Positions 43,512-51,622 of a stretch of DNA of 64,000 bases are shown piece after piece. Positions within the stretch are counted from its first letter, which is position 1. Each line of letters begins with the position of its first letter. Source of the stretch: Butyrivibrio sp. XPD2006 (GTDB lineage: Bacteria; Bacillota; Clostridia; Lachnospirales; Lachnospiraceae). The notes below the pieces were generated by a model, which was given only the letters and a program-made list of their open reading frames with translations, was not told where the DNA came from and did not search any database. The stretch spans positions 62,001 through 126,000 of the forward strand of contig NZ_ATVT01000001.1 of NCBI RefSeq assembly GCF_000420865.1, written 5' to 3'. The translations under genes and the position numbers were made by a program.

Positions 43512-45068
43512 ATGTCTGAAGAATTAGTTCTAAGAGAGAATCTGGGCGGGTCCGGAGATGATAAGAAGGACAGTGGCAGAAACAGGAAGGATATGGTCAA
43601 GAATGTGGCCATAGCTTTTTTGTCCATCATGCTGATCCTTACTTTTTTCTCCAACACCATCATGAATTATTCGCTGCCTCAGGTAGCAACTCAGCAGATA
43701 ACGAGCGGTACCATCTCTCCTCAGATCAGAGGAACAGGAACCGTATCTGCAGAGGATCCATACAATATCACGGTAAAAGAGACAAGGAAAATATCCGGTG
43801 TTGCTGTCAAGGAAGGCGCACACGTTGAGATAGGAGATGTTATCTACTATCTTGAGGACAAGGAATCACAGGAGCTTATAGATGCAAAAGATAAACTGGA
43901 TGACCTTGAACTTTCTTATGAACAGTCGCTGTTTTCCGGAGATATTCCGAATGATGTCATATCCAATGTGAGAAGCGGTAGAAAGACAACCTACGACATG
44001 TTTCAGTTAGAGCTTGCCGCTGCCACAGACAGATACAACAATGCACTCAATGCAGATAATGCAGCTCAGGCAGATATAGATTATATGACTCAGAAGGATA
44101 ACTATGACGCAGCCGGCAATTCCTACAATGCAGCAACTCCTTCATACACCATTGCAGAGCTCAACTATGAACTGACAAAAGCTGAAAATGATGGAAACGA
44201 AGAGAGAATACAACAGCTTCAGACACAGATCGCAGAGCTTACCAAGGACAGCTCACAGCTTGAAAACTACGGAACACAGCAGACTTTAAGTTATGATCAG
44301 AAGCTTGCTGAGCTTATGCAGATCAAAGCAAAAACCGAAGCTGAGCTCAAGGCTGCTGAACTTGAAAAGACCAAGCTCTTAAAGAGCATCAATACAGAAA
44401 TAAGTCTCTGCCAGATGAGAGATAAGATCAGTGAGCAGAGAGATCATATTGCAAAGCTTGAAGAGGAGACGGTTGGAGCATCTGTTAAATCTCCCGTTGC
44501 CGGAACAGTATCCAGCTTATCCAAGGTGGCAGGCGAGTCAACTTCAGCTGATGAAACCATTGCAGTTATCCAGGTTGACGGAAAAGACATGACGACAAGC
44601 TTTTCAGTAACCAATGCCCAGGCCCAGAAGCTCAAGGTGGGTGATGGCGCCAAGCCACAGAATATCTGGCAGTTTGGGGATGATTTTAAGGCAACACTCA
44701 CAGCCATCAGAAATGATAAGACCGATCCGGGCAACAAGAAGCTTTTGACTTTTAAGATTGAGAGCAAAGACGTGGCTCCCGGACAGAACATTTCTCTTGC
44801 AATCGGTGAGAGAGCTGTGGAGTATGATCTTGTAGTGCCAAACAGTGCAATTAAGACCGATAGCAATGGCAAATTCATTCTTGTAGTAACCAGTAAATCA
44901 AGCCCATTGGGCAACAGATACATGGCATCAAGAGTAGATGTCACAGTTAAAGCACAGGATGACAACAATACGGCCATTGCCGCTGCAGTTGACGGCGATG
45001 AGTATGTCATCACAACAGCTACAACACTTATTAAAGCCGGAGATCAGGTGAGGCTTGCAAACGAGTAA
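43512..45068 (+). CDS. HlyD/MacA-type membrane fusion (adaptor) protein
   Basis: A 518-residue protein anchored by one N-terminal helix (residues about 29-50). A biotinyl-lipoyl-like half (RGTGTVSAEDPYNITVKETRKISGVAVKEGAHVEIGD read as two blocks) is followed by a long coiled coil (about 115-310), the second lipoyl half (SVKSPVAGTVSSLSKVAGE) and beta-barrel and membrane-proximal domains. It resembles the adaptor of MacAB/YknX-type exporters. In a Gram-positive cell it would link a permease to the cell-wall side. It lies between the sugar permeases and the MacB-like permease, with its stop overlapping the next start by 1 nt. Confidence 0.85.
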   Translation: MSEELVLRENLGGSGDDKKDSGRNRKDMVKNVAIAFLSIMLILTFFSNTIMNYSLPQVATQQITSGTISPQIRGTGTVSAEDPYNITVKETRKISGVAVKEGAHVEIGDVIYYLEDKESQELIDAKDKLDDLELSYEQSLFSGDIPNDVISNVRSGRKTTYDMFQLELAAATDRYNNALNADNAAQADIDYMTQKDNYDAAGNSYNAATPSYTIAELNYELTKAENDGNEERIQQLQTQIAELTKDSSQLENYGTQQTLSYDQKLAELMQIKAKTEAELKAAELEKTKLLKSINTEISLCQMRDKISEQRDHIAKLEEETVGASVKSPVAGTVSSLSKVAGESTSADETIAVIQVDGKDMTTSFSVTNAQAQKLKVGDGAKPQNIWQFGDDFKATLTAIRNDKTDPGNKKLLTFKIESKDVAPGQNISLAIGERAVEYDLVVPNSAIKTDSNGKFILVVTSKSSPLGNRYMASRVDVTVKAQDDNNTAIAAAVDGDEYVITTATTLIKAGDQVRLANE

Positions 45069-46321
45069 TGAGTCTTAGAGGTATTACTGAAACAACCGTA
45101 AATTTTATAAAGAAAAGAGCGCTCACCATAATCCTGTGTGTGGCTTCGATTGCAGTTTATTTCTTTATGGGGCTCATTTCATCTCATATATTGAACAACC
45201 TTCCGGAACAGCACCTTGCAGAGCGCTGGTCCGATGATATGAATATGGCTCAGATAAGTATCTATATTACTGAAGATCAGCTGGTAAAAGAAGATGATCT
45301 CAAGAAGTTCACTTATCTACTGGAGAGTAAACTCGTTGAATCCGGAGTTGTGGCTGATGACGATGATCAGGAGCAGGATCAGAGCACAGACTCTCAGATA
45401 ATCGACACTATAAGCATCGATGACATGATCAAAGAAGAGATGGAGGAGTATACCGTTCCTCAGAAGACGCCTATTCAGGAGCTCTATAGCTTTGCATACT
45501 GTGCTCAGGGCCAGGTCAGCTTAAGTTATGAGAACAAGACAGCTGAGAAAGTAAAAGCATTTGGAGTAGGCGGCGATTTCTTTTTGTTCCATCCCATGAA
45601 TTTCGTGGCCGGATCTTTCTTTTCCGGAGATGACCTGATGAAGGACGGTATTGTGATTGATGAGGAACTGGCATGGCAGCTCTTTGGATCAACTGACATT
45701 ATCGGACAGTGCATCTATATTGAGGGCATTCCACACTATATAGAGGGTGTTGTAAAAAGAGATACAGGCAGGATCAGAAAAGCCGCACAACAGGATACAA
45801 GCTATGTTTACATGTCCTATGATTCGCTGGCCAGATACGGAACTATCCTGAGTGGGATCACAGAATCGGTAGAAGTATCAGAGGATGGGACCGTGGCTCA
45901 AAGCGGAGGCATCACCTGCATCGAAGTTGTGTGTCCTAATCCCGTTAAAGGACTGGCCGCCAAGATATGTAAAGACAGTATCGGAATAAATGATGAGTTT
46001 ATCACAGTGATTGACAATACCGAGAGGTTTTCGGCATTCTCGCTGTTTTCGGTTTTAAAAAACTTCTTTACAAGAAGTATGTGGAGCAAGGCGATATATT
46101 ATCCCTACTGGGAGAACACAGCCAGAGGCTATGAGGATGTTCTTGCGCTTATTCTTCTTGTAAGAATGATCTGTCTGACAGTGCTTACGGTTACTCTTGT
46201 GATCTTTGTGGTGAATTCCTACAGGCACAAGAAGTGGACAGTAAGAGGAATAGTAAAATATCTTTCCGACAAGAAGTACGATCTGGAAGTTGAATATAAG
46301 AGAAAGAAGGAGAAGTTATGA
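45068..46321 (+). CDS. MacB-like ABC permease, reduced to two membrane spans
   Basis: A 417-residue protein. One hydrophobic segment near the N-terminus (about residues 16-40), then about 310 residues with features of the MacB periplasmic core domain (GGDFFLFHPMNFVAGSFF, IVIDEELAWQLFGSTDIIGQ, IPHYIEGVVKR), then one hydrophobic segment (about 355-382) and a short basic tail. Normal MacB/FtsX permeases have four spans, with three after the core domain; here two appear to be missing, and no MacB ATPase is encoded. It may act with the HlyD-type adaptor and share the YtrB-like ATPase, or be a signalling protein. It overlaps the lipoprotein start by 4 nt. Confidence 0.75.
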   Translation: MSLRGITETTVNFIKKRALTIILCVASIAVYFFMGLISSHILNNLPEQHLAERWSDDMNMAQISIYITEDQLVKEDDLKKFTYLLESKLVESGVVADDDDQEQDQSTDSQIIDTISIDDMIKEEMEEYTVPQKTPIQELYSFAYCAQGQVSLSYENKTAEKVKAFGVGGDFFLFHPMNFVAGSFFSGDDLMKDGIVIDEELAWQLFGSTDIIGQCIYIEGIPHYIEGVVKRDTGRIRKAAQQDTSYVYMSYDSLARYGTILSGITESVEVSEDGTVAQSGGITCIEVVCPNPVKGLAAKICKDSIGINDEFITVIDNTERFSAFSLFSVLKNFFTRSMWSKAIYYPYWENTARGYEDVLALILLVRMICLTVLTVTLVIFVVNSYRHKKWTVRGIVKYLSDKKYDLEVEYKRKKEKL

Positions 46322-48783
46322 AAAGGAAATCTATTATAACCAGGGGAATTTCCCTGATCGCATCCACAGCTCTTTTGCTGGGAACGCTAAGCGGATGCTC
46401 TCTCGGAGATAAAGGAGGATCAAGCCTTGTTGATGAGGCGGCAAAGGGATCCAAGGACTATGTGTTTAAGAGCGAGAAGCTTGATATTACTGATGCTTCA
46501 GACTACAGCAATATTTCTATCGTTGGAGACAGAATTTATGCTGCAACATATTCGGATGGGGAAAACATCACCATCTGCTCTTTTAACTCCGATGGAAGCG
46601 ATATTAAGACTGTAAAAATCCCTGAGGCTGATTCAGAAAGCCACGGAGATATGACCTATGACAAGGATGGTAATATGTACTGCATCCTCTACAAATATTA
46701 TTATACAGATGACCAGGGGAATATTGTTGACTTCGAGGAGCATCTGGATGAAGAGGGTATGGGAGACGGAGCAGACACTGAGGATGGCGCAGTATCCGGA
46801 GACGGAGAAGGATCGGGAGAAGAGATCATTGTGACTGAAGAGGAAACACCGGCTGATAGTGATGTTATCGTTGATAAGATGGTTGTCGGCGGTGATGAGA
46901 TGGAAGAAGACTACAACTATCATGAGGAACAGTATCTTCTTAAGTTCGATGCATCCGGAAATGAGCTCCTTAATATAATGCTCTCCGACGGACAGGACGA
47001 GGATAATTATTTCTCTTTGTACGGAATGGTCTATGATGATACCCACGGACTCATCCTTAGCTCCAACAGGGGTATTCAGAAGTTTAACGATGCCGATCAG
47101 TCTTTTACCACAATAGCAGAAACCGGCGACTCAAGCGATGAATACGATGGATCATCCATTACTCTGTACAGTGGATTTGACGGACAGATATTTGCTTCCC
47201 TCTGGGGAGATCACGGAATTGAACTCAGAAGCTTTGACCCCGAAACAGGCAAGCTCTCCGACCCATCAGAACAGTTTAAGACCTACGATGACTACTCATT
47301 CTTTGGCGGAAACGGTTATGACCTGTATGTTTCAAAGACAGATGGATTCTACGGATATGATAAAGGAAAAGATACTTTGACTAAAATTCTTGATTTCGTA
47401 GATTCCGATATCAGCATTAGTTATGCGGTAAGCAGTGTTGTCGCAGTAAGCGATCAGGAATTTATTGCAAATCTTCCCGATGAATCCTATAACTACAGCC
47501 TGTGCAGGCTGACCAAGGTCCCTGCCGACCAGGTTAAAGACAAGACGATCATAACTCTTGCCGGAAGCAACATTGACTACAATGTAAGAGATATGATTTA
47601 CAAGTATAATCAGACTTCAGATGATTACAAGATAAAGATTGTTGATTACTCCAAGCTTGATTCAGAGGATGACTGGCAGGCCGGAGCCACACAGTTTAAT
47701 CTGGATATCGTATCAGGCAATGTTCCTGATATCATGTATTTTGTAAATGATGAGCCCATAGACAGTTATATAAATAAAGGGCTGTTCCTTGATCTTAGCA
47801 GCTACCTTGCAACTGACCCTGAGCTCAAGGATGTGGAGTTTGTAGAGAACGCTTTTGAAGCATTTAAGACAGGTGACAAGCTGTACCAGGTTGTTCCTTC
47901 GTTCTATGTTAACACTCTGGCTGCGAAGACTTCCAATATGGCAGGGCTGGATGTTCTTACACTCAAGGACTGCAAGGAAATGATACAGCAAAAGGGCGTT
48001 TCATACTCTGATTCTTTTGGTATGATTGCCAAGGATACAATCATGTATTACGGTCTTGCTTCTTCAGGAAATAAGTTTGTTGATTGGGAAAATAAGAGCT
48101 GCAACTTTAACAGTGACGGCTTTATTGAGCTTTTGGAGTTTGCAAAAGAGTTCCCGGATGAAATAACAGAAGACATGTGGATGGACTACGATGAAGCATG
48201 CTACAGAACAGGTAATGCACTATATTCAATTGTTTACCTCAACGGCTTCAGACCTTATAAAAGATATGTTGACGGAACCTTTGGAAGCGATATCTCTCTT
48301 ATAGGCTTCCCGAATGAGATGGGAGTCAACTGCTCAATCCTTACGCCAAATGCAAGATTTGCTGTCAGTGCACAGACTAAGTATCCCGAGGAATGCTGGA
48401 AGTTGATCAGACAGCTTTATCTTGATGAATATCAGGACAGTATAGAGTATGATTTCCCCATCAGGAAGGACAAGTTTGACGCACTTGCCAAGAAATCTAT
48501 GGAAAAGGAATCCTGGGTTGATGATGACGGAGTAAAGCATTACGAAGAAGAGTATTACTGGATTGGTGATACACAGATAGAGGTTAAGCCTCTTTCTCAG
48601 CAAGATGTTGACACGGTAAAAGATTTTGTTGAGTCCCTCACCCTTACATATTCACCAAACGAAGAGGTGAATAACATTGTAAACGAAGAAGCGGCTGCTT
48701 ACTTCAAGGGACAGAAGACTGCACAGGAAGTAGCGGAGATAATACAGAGCAGAGTTTCAATATTTGTAAATGAGAATAGCTAA
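46318..48783 (+). CDS. Lipoprotein: propeller-like N-terminal region fused to an extracellular solute-binding domain
   Basis: An 821-residue protein with lipobox LSGC (C27 is the lipidation site). Residues about 50-400 contain repeating beta blades (about SNISIVGDRIYAATYSDGE, MTYDKDGNMYCILY, GMVYDDTHGLILSSNRG, GFDGQIFASLW), suggesting a beta-propeller, interrupted by an acidic low-complexity insert (about 140-190). Residues about 405-821 are a type-1 (MalE-like) solute-binding domain (TIITLAGSNIDYNVRDMIYKYN, PDIMYFVNDEPIDSYINKG, GFPNEMGVNC). It closes the eight-gene operon and would feed the two sugar permeases. A strong terminator follows. Confidence 0.82.
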   Translation: MKRKSIITRGISLIASTALLLGTLSGCSLGDKGGSSLVDEAAKGSKDYVFKSEKLDITDASDYSNISIVGDRIYAATYSDGENITICSFNSDGSDIKTVKIPEADSESHGDMTYDKDGNMYCILYKYYYTDDQGNIVDFEEHLDEEGMGDGADTEDGAVSGDGEGSGEEIIVTEEETPADSDVIVDKMVVGGDEMEEDYNYHEEQYLLKFDASGNELLNIMLSDGQDEDNYFSLYGMVYDDTHGLILSSNRGIQKFNDADQSFTTIAETGDSSDEYDGSSITLYSGFDGQIFASLWGDHGIELRSFDPETGKLSDPSEQFKTYDDYSFFGGNGYDLYVSKTDGFYGYDKGKDTLTKILDFVDSDISISYAVSSVVAVSDQEFIANLPDESYNYSLCRLTKVPADQVKDKTIITLAGSNIDYNVRDMIYKYNQTSDDYKIKIVDYSKLDSEDDWQAGATQFNLDIVSGNVPDIMYFVNDEPIDSYINKGLFLDLSSYLATDPELKDVEFVENAFEAFKTGDKLYQVVPSFYVNTLAAKTSNMAGLDVLTLKDCKEMIQQKGVSYSDSFGMIAKDTIMYYGLASSGNKFVDWENKSCNFNSDGFIELLEFAKEFPDEITEDMWMDYDEACYRTGNALYSIVYLNGFRPYKRYVDGTFGSDISLIGFPNEMGVNCSILTPNARFAVSAQTKYPEECWKLIRQLYLDEYQDSIEYDFPIRKDKFDALAKKSMEKESWVDDDGVKHYEEEYYWIGDTQIEVKPLSQQDVDTVKDFVESLTLTYSPNEEVNNIVNEEAAAYFKGQKTAQEVAEIIQSRVSIFVNENS

Positions 48784-48790
48784 GAGATAT

Positions 48791-48825
48791 AAAAATCCCG
48801 GCAAATTGTTTGCCGGGATTTTTTT
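48791..48825. terminator. Bidirectional terminator between the transporter operon and tRNA-Gly
   Basis: A perfect 15-bp stem with AAAAATCCCGGCAAA as left arm and a short loop. T-tracts occur on both sides, so it can end the plus-strand operon and the minus-strand tRNA gene. Confidence 0.92.
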
Positions 48826-48826
48826 A

Positions 48827-48897
48827 AGCAAGCGACGGGAATCGAACCCGCCTCTTCAGCTTGGGAAGCTGACATACTACCGATGTACTACGCCTGC
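48827..48897 (-). tRNA. tRNA-Gly (anticodon CCC)
   Basis: Read on the minus strand it folds as a cloverleaf: acceptor GCAGGCG with CGCTTGC (one G.U pair), D-stem GTAC/GTAT, anticodon stem CAGC/GCTG with loop TTCCCAA, and T-arm with TTCGATT loop. The anticodon CCC reads GGG glycine codons. The 3' CCA is not encoded. Confidence 0.92.
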
Positions 48898-48907
48898 ACA
48901 CTATTTA

Positions 48908-48936
48908 ATTTTAGGCATATTGTGCTATAATTTCAA
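48908..48936 (-). promoter_or_regulatory. Promoter of tRNA-Gly, overlapping the mscL promoter
   Basis: On the minus strand TTGAAA (48936-48931), a 17-nt spacer and TAAAAT (48913-48908), 10 nt before the tRNA 5' end. On the plus strand TATAAT (48926-48931), 39 nt before mscL, lies within the same segment, so the two promoters may compete. Confidence 0.7.
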
Positions 48937-48969
48937 GAGTATGAAAAAATTTTGTGGAGGTAAAAGGAT

Positions 48970-49452
48970 ATGACAGAAAAGATCAAAAACGTGGCCGGCA
49001 AAGGCAAGGGCTTTGCGGCTGAATTCCGTGAGTTCATCATGCGTGGAAATGTGATGGATATGGCAGTCGGTGTTATCATCGGCGGAGCTTTCCAGAAGAT
49101 CATTTCTTCACTCGTTGATGACATCATCATGCCCCTTATCAGCATCATCACAGGTGGAATTGACTTCAATAACATGTTTGTTTGTCTTGACGGTAATTCT
49201 TACGCCACTCTCGAGGCAGCCAAGGAAGCCGGTGCAGTTACTCTCAACTACGGAACTTTCATCACTGTAGTTATCAACTTCATTCTTATGGCTCTTGTAA
49301 TCTTTTGTCTTGTAAAATCCATGAACAAAGTAGCAGAGAAATTTGCCAAGGAAGAAGCAGAAGCACCAGCTACAACCAAGATCTGCCCTCGCTGTAAGAG
49401 CGAGATCAACATTGAGGCAACAAGATGTCCTCATTGTACTTCAGAACTGTAA
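48970..49452 (+). CDS. mscL: Large-conductance mechanosensitive channel with C-terminal zinc ribbon
   Basis: A 160-residue MscL: the N-terminal amphipathic helix (FREFIMRGNVMDMAVGVIIG) and TM1 with the gate AVGVIIGGAF, a periplasmic loop, and TM2 (VVINFILMALVIFCLVK). It opens at high membrane tension to release solutes. The unusual part is the last 22 residues, with two CxxC pairs (C139/C142 and C153/C156), a rubredoxin-like zinc ribbon replacing the usual helical bundle end. GGAGG precedes the ATG. The BASS-family gene follows 25 nt later and may be co-transcribed. Confidence 0.95.
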   Translation: MTEKIKNVAGKGKGFAAEFREFIMRGNVMDMAVGVIIGGAFQKIISSLVDDIIMPLISIITGGIDFNNMFVCLDGNSYATLEAAKEAGAVTLNYGTFITVVINFILMALVIFCLVKSMNKVAEKFAKEEAEAPATTKICPRCKSEINIEATRCPHCTSEL

Positions 49453-49477
49453 AAACGGATCAGGAGGAAAACTGAAT

Positions 49478-50449
49478 ATGAAAAGAGTAAGTGATTTTGT
49501 TGGGAAGTACATGGCAATCATTGTTTTGGTAGTTGCAGCTCTGGCACTGTTTGTGCCAAAGTCATGTCTGTGGATTCAGACATCATGGATCAACTACCTG
49601 CTCATGGTAGTAATGTTCGGAATGGGTCTTACCCTGAAATTCAGTGATTTTGCCATAGTGTTTAAACGTCCGAAAGACATTATTATCGGATGCATCGCCC
49701 AGTTTACCATTATGCCTCTTCTGGCATTTGCACTGGGGAAGATTTTCGGACTTGAGACAGGTCTTTTAGCCGGAGTTATCCTGGTTGGTACCTGCCCCGG
49801 AGGAACAGCAAGTAACGTTATGACTTATCTTAGTAAAGGTGACGTGGCACTTTCTGTCGGCATGACCAGTGTAAACACACTGCTTGCACCTTTCCTGACA
49901 CCTGCGATTACATACCTCCTTTTAAAGACAAGCGTAACTGTAGATGTTATGAGCATGTTCCTTTCAATAATCAAAGTTGTTATCGTTCCGATAGCCCTTG
50001 GCTTTATCATTAACAGATTCTGGGGCAAATATACCGAGAGGGTATCGGATGTGCTTCCTCTCATTTCTGTAGTGGCAATAACACTTATTGTAGCTGCAGT
50101 TGTTTCACATAATGCTGCAAGAATCCTTGAAACAGGAGCAATCGTATTTGCAGTAGTTATCCTTCACAACATCCTCGGATATGTTGTTGGATTTGCACTT
50201 GGACTTATCCTTAAGCTTCCAATGGCCAAAAAGAAAGCTCTTTCTATTGAGATCGGAATGCAGAATTCCGGCCTTGCTACATCTCTTGCAGGTTCAGCAT
50301 TCCCTGATCTTGCAATGGCAACAGTACCCGGAGCTATATTCTCAGTTTGGCACAATATATCAGGTGCGCTTCTGGCCAACATATTCAGAAGATTTGAAGA
50401 CAAAAGTCAGTCAGCAGAGCCTTCATTAGAGCAGGAGAAGGGAGCCTGA
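49478..50449 (+). CDS. BASS-family (bile acid:sodium symporter-like) transporter
   Basis: A 323-residue protein with nine or ten hydrophobic segments. Family blocks include MFGMGLTLKFSDF (about residue 45), TCPGGTASNVMTYLSKGDVALSV (crossover motif, about 107-130) and EIGMQNSGLATSLA (about 265). BASS proteins couple sodium to import of organic anions such as 2-keto acids, pantothenate or sulfonates; the substrate is unknown. It starts at the ATG 49478 behind AGGAGG; a longer frame from 49343 would overlap mscL. Confidence 0.92.
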   Translation: MKRVSDFVGKYMAIIVLVVAALALFVPKSCLWIQTSWINYLLMVVMFGMGLTLKFSDFAIVFKRPKDIIIGCIAQFTIMPLLAFALGKIFGLETGLLAGVILVGTCPGGTASNVMTYLSKGDVALSVGMTSVNTLLAPFLTPAITYLLLKTSVTVDVMSMFLSIIKVVIVPIALGFIINRFWGKYTERVSDVLPLISVVAITLIVAAVVSHNAARILETGAIVFAVVILHNILGYVVGFALGLILKLPMAKKKALSIEIGMQNSGLATSLAGSAFPDLAMATVPGAIFSVWHNISGALLANIFRRFEDKSQSAEPSLEQEKGA

Positions 50450-50470
50450 CTAAATTAACCTCAGATTTTG

Positions 50471-50507
50471 GGATCTGACCATGTTTATTGGTCAGGTCCT
50501 TTTATTA
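50471..50507 (+). terminator. Terminator after the BASS transporter
   Basis: A 10-bp stem (50471-50480 with 50490-50499, one G.U pair) has a 9-nt loop and is followed by TTTTATT. Confidence 0.85.
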
Positions 50508-50530
50508 AGGCTAAAAGCAAAAGAAATAAT

Positions 50531-50581
50531 ACATAAAACAACCGGGATAAAGTAAGGTTCTTTATCCCGGTTGTTTTATGT
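50531..50581. terminator. Long bidirectional hairpin between convergent genes
   Basis: A perfect 22-bp stem (50531-50552 with 50560-50581) has a 7-nt loop. It contains TTGTTTTA tracts on both strands and lies before the end of the LacI-type gene. Confidence 0.88.
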
Positions 50582-50596
50582 ATATATGATTTTGTT

Positions 50597-51619
50597 TCAG
50601 ATTCTTGTGGAACCTCTCTTTATCAGTTCGCCAGAGAAGATCGTCTTCTGTGGCATTTCATTCTGGGTGAGGGTTCCAATAAGTGTCTTAACAAGCTGTA
50701 TGCACATATCCTCAAGTCTGTTATCGATTGAAGAAAGCTCCGGCTCTGAGCAGTGGGAGAGGATAGAATTGTTATATCCTATTACCTGCAGTTCTGACGG
50801 AACCTTGATGTGATTGGCTCTTGCGAAGTTCATTGAACCTACAGCCAAAAAGTCATCACTTGTGACTACGGCATCAAACTTAAGTCCCTTTTTGTAAAGA
50901 TTCTCAACAAAACTCTTAACGCCGTCGATATCTTCATGACTTCCCTTGAAACACTGCATGAGCTGCTTCTTGAGCGGAATATCATGAGTTAAAAGTGCAT
51001 TCTGAAATCCTGCCAGTTTCTTGAGACCTGAATAGGAGTTGCTGTTGTAGAGATACAGTATGTTCTCCGCACCGCCTGTAATCAGCTGCTCTGTGGCGTC
51101 CTGAGTTGCCTTGTAATCATCGCAGAGGGTGCAGTAAACGTTGTTGCAGTCGAAGTCTGCGTTAAGAAGCATGATCGGCACAGAAGCTGCAGCATCTCTT
51201 ACATACTGGTTGTCCTCAGGGCTGTTCATGATGAAGTTTGATCCTATCATGACAATTGCATCTACGTGCTGAGAGAGCAGGAGATTAGCAGATTCTTTTT
51301 TGTTCTCCACCTCGTAACCGGTACAGCACAAAACTGAGTGATAGCCGTTTTCACGGAGCTTCTGCTCAATGTAGTAGATGGCCTTGGCAAGATACAGGTC
51401 TGATGAGTCCGCACAGAGGATACCGATGGTCTTCATTGAATTAAGACCAAGGCCTCTGGCGAATGCATTAGGCTTGTAGCCGTATTGTTCAATTATATCC
51501 ATGACTTTCTTGCGGGTACGGGGTTTAACGTTAGTGCTTCCGTTAAGTACGCGGGAGACGGTAGCGATTGAAACTCCGGCCTTTTTGGAAATGTCATAAA
51601 TTGTCATCTGGTTGCCCAT
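50597..51619 (-). CDS. LacI-family transcriptional regulator of the uronate/pectin locus
   Basis: A 340-residue LacI/GalR protein. The DNA-binding head is MTIYDISKKAGVSIATVSRVLNGS (residues 5-28 in two parts) followed by a hinge helix; residues 65-335 form the sugar-binding core (TIGILCADSSDLYLAKAIYYIE, DAVVTSDDFLAVGSMNFA). It begins 4 nt after the uxaC stop, in the same operon, with GGAAGTGAG upstream. It most likely binds the 14-bp dyads near uxaC, uxaA and the transporter operon, relieved by galacturonate or glucuronate or a derivative. An ATG at 51607 is an alternative start. Confidence 0.93.
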   Translation of the reverse strand: MGNQMTIYDISKKAGVSIATVSRVLNGSTNVKPRTRKKVMDIIEQYGYKPNAFARGLGLNSMKTIGILCADSSDLYLAKAIYYIEQKLRENGYHSVLCCTGYEVENKKESANLLLSQHVDAIVMIGSNFIMNSPEDNQYVRDAAASVPIMLLNADFDCNNVYCTLCDDYKATQDATEQLITGGAENILYLYNSNSYSGLKKLAGFQNALLTHDIPLKKQLMQCFKGSHEDIDGVKSFVENLYKKGLKFDAVVTSDDFLAVGSMNFARANHIKVPSELQVIGYNNSILSHCSEPELSSIDNRLEDMCIQLVKTLIGTLTQNEMPQKTIFSGELIKRGSTRI

Positions 51620-51622
51620 AAA

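Noticed and set aside
44444-45013. 189-codon minus-strand frame inside the HlyD-type gene
   Set aside because: Antisense shadow; the plus-strand protein has clear family features.
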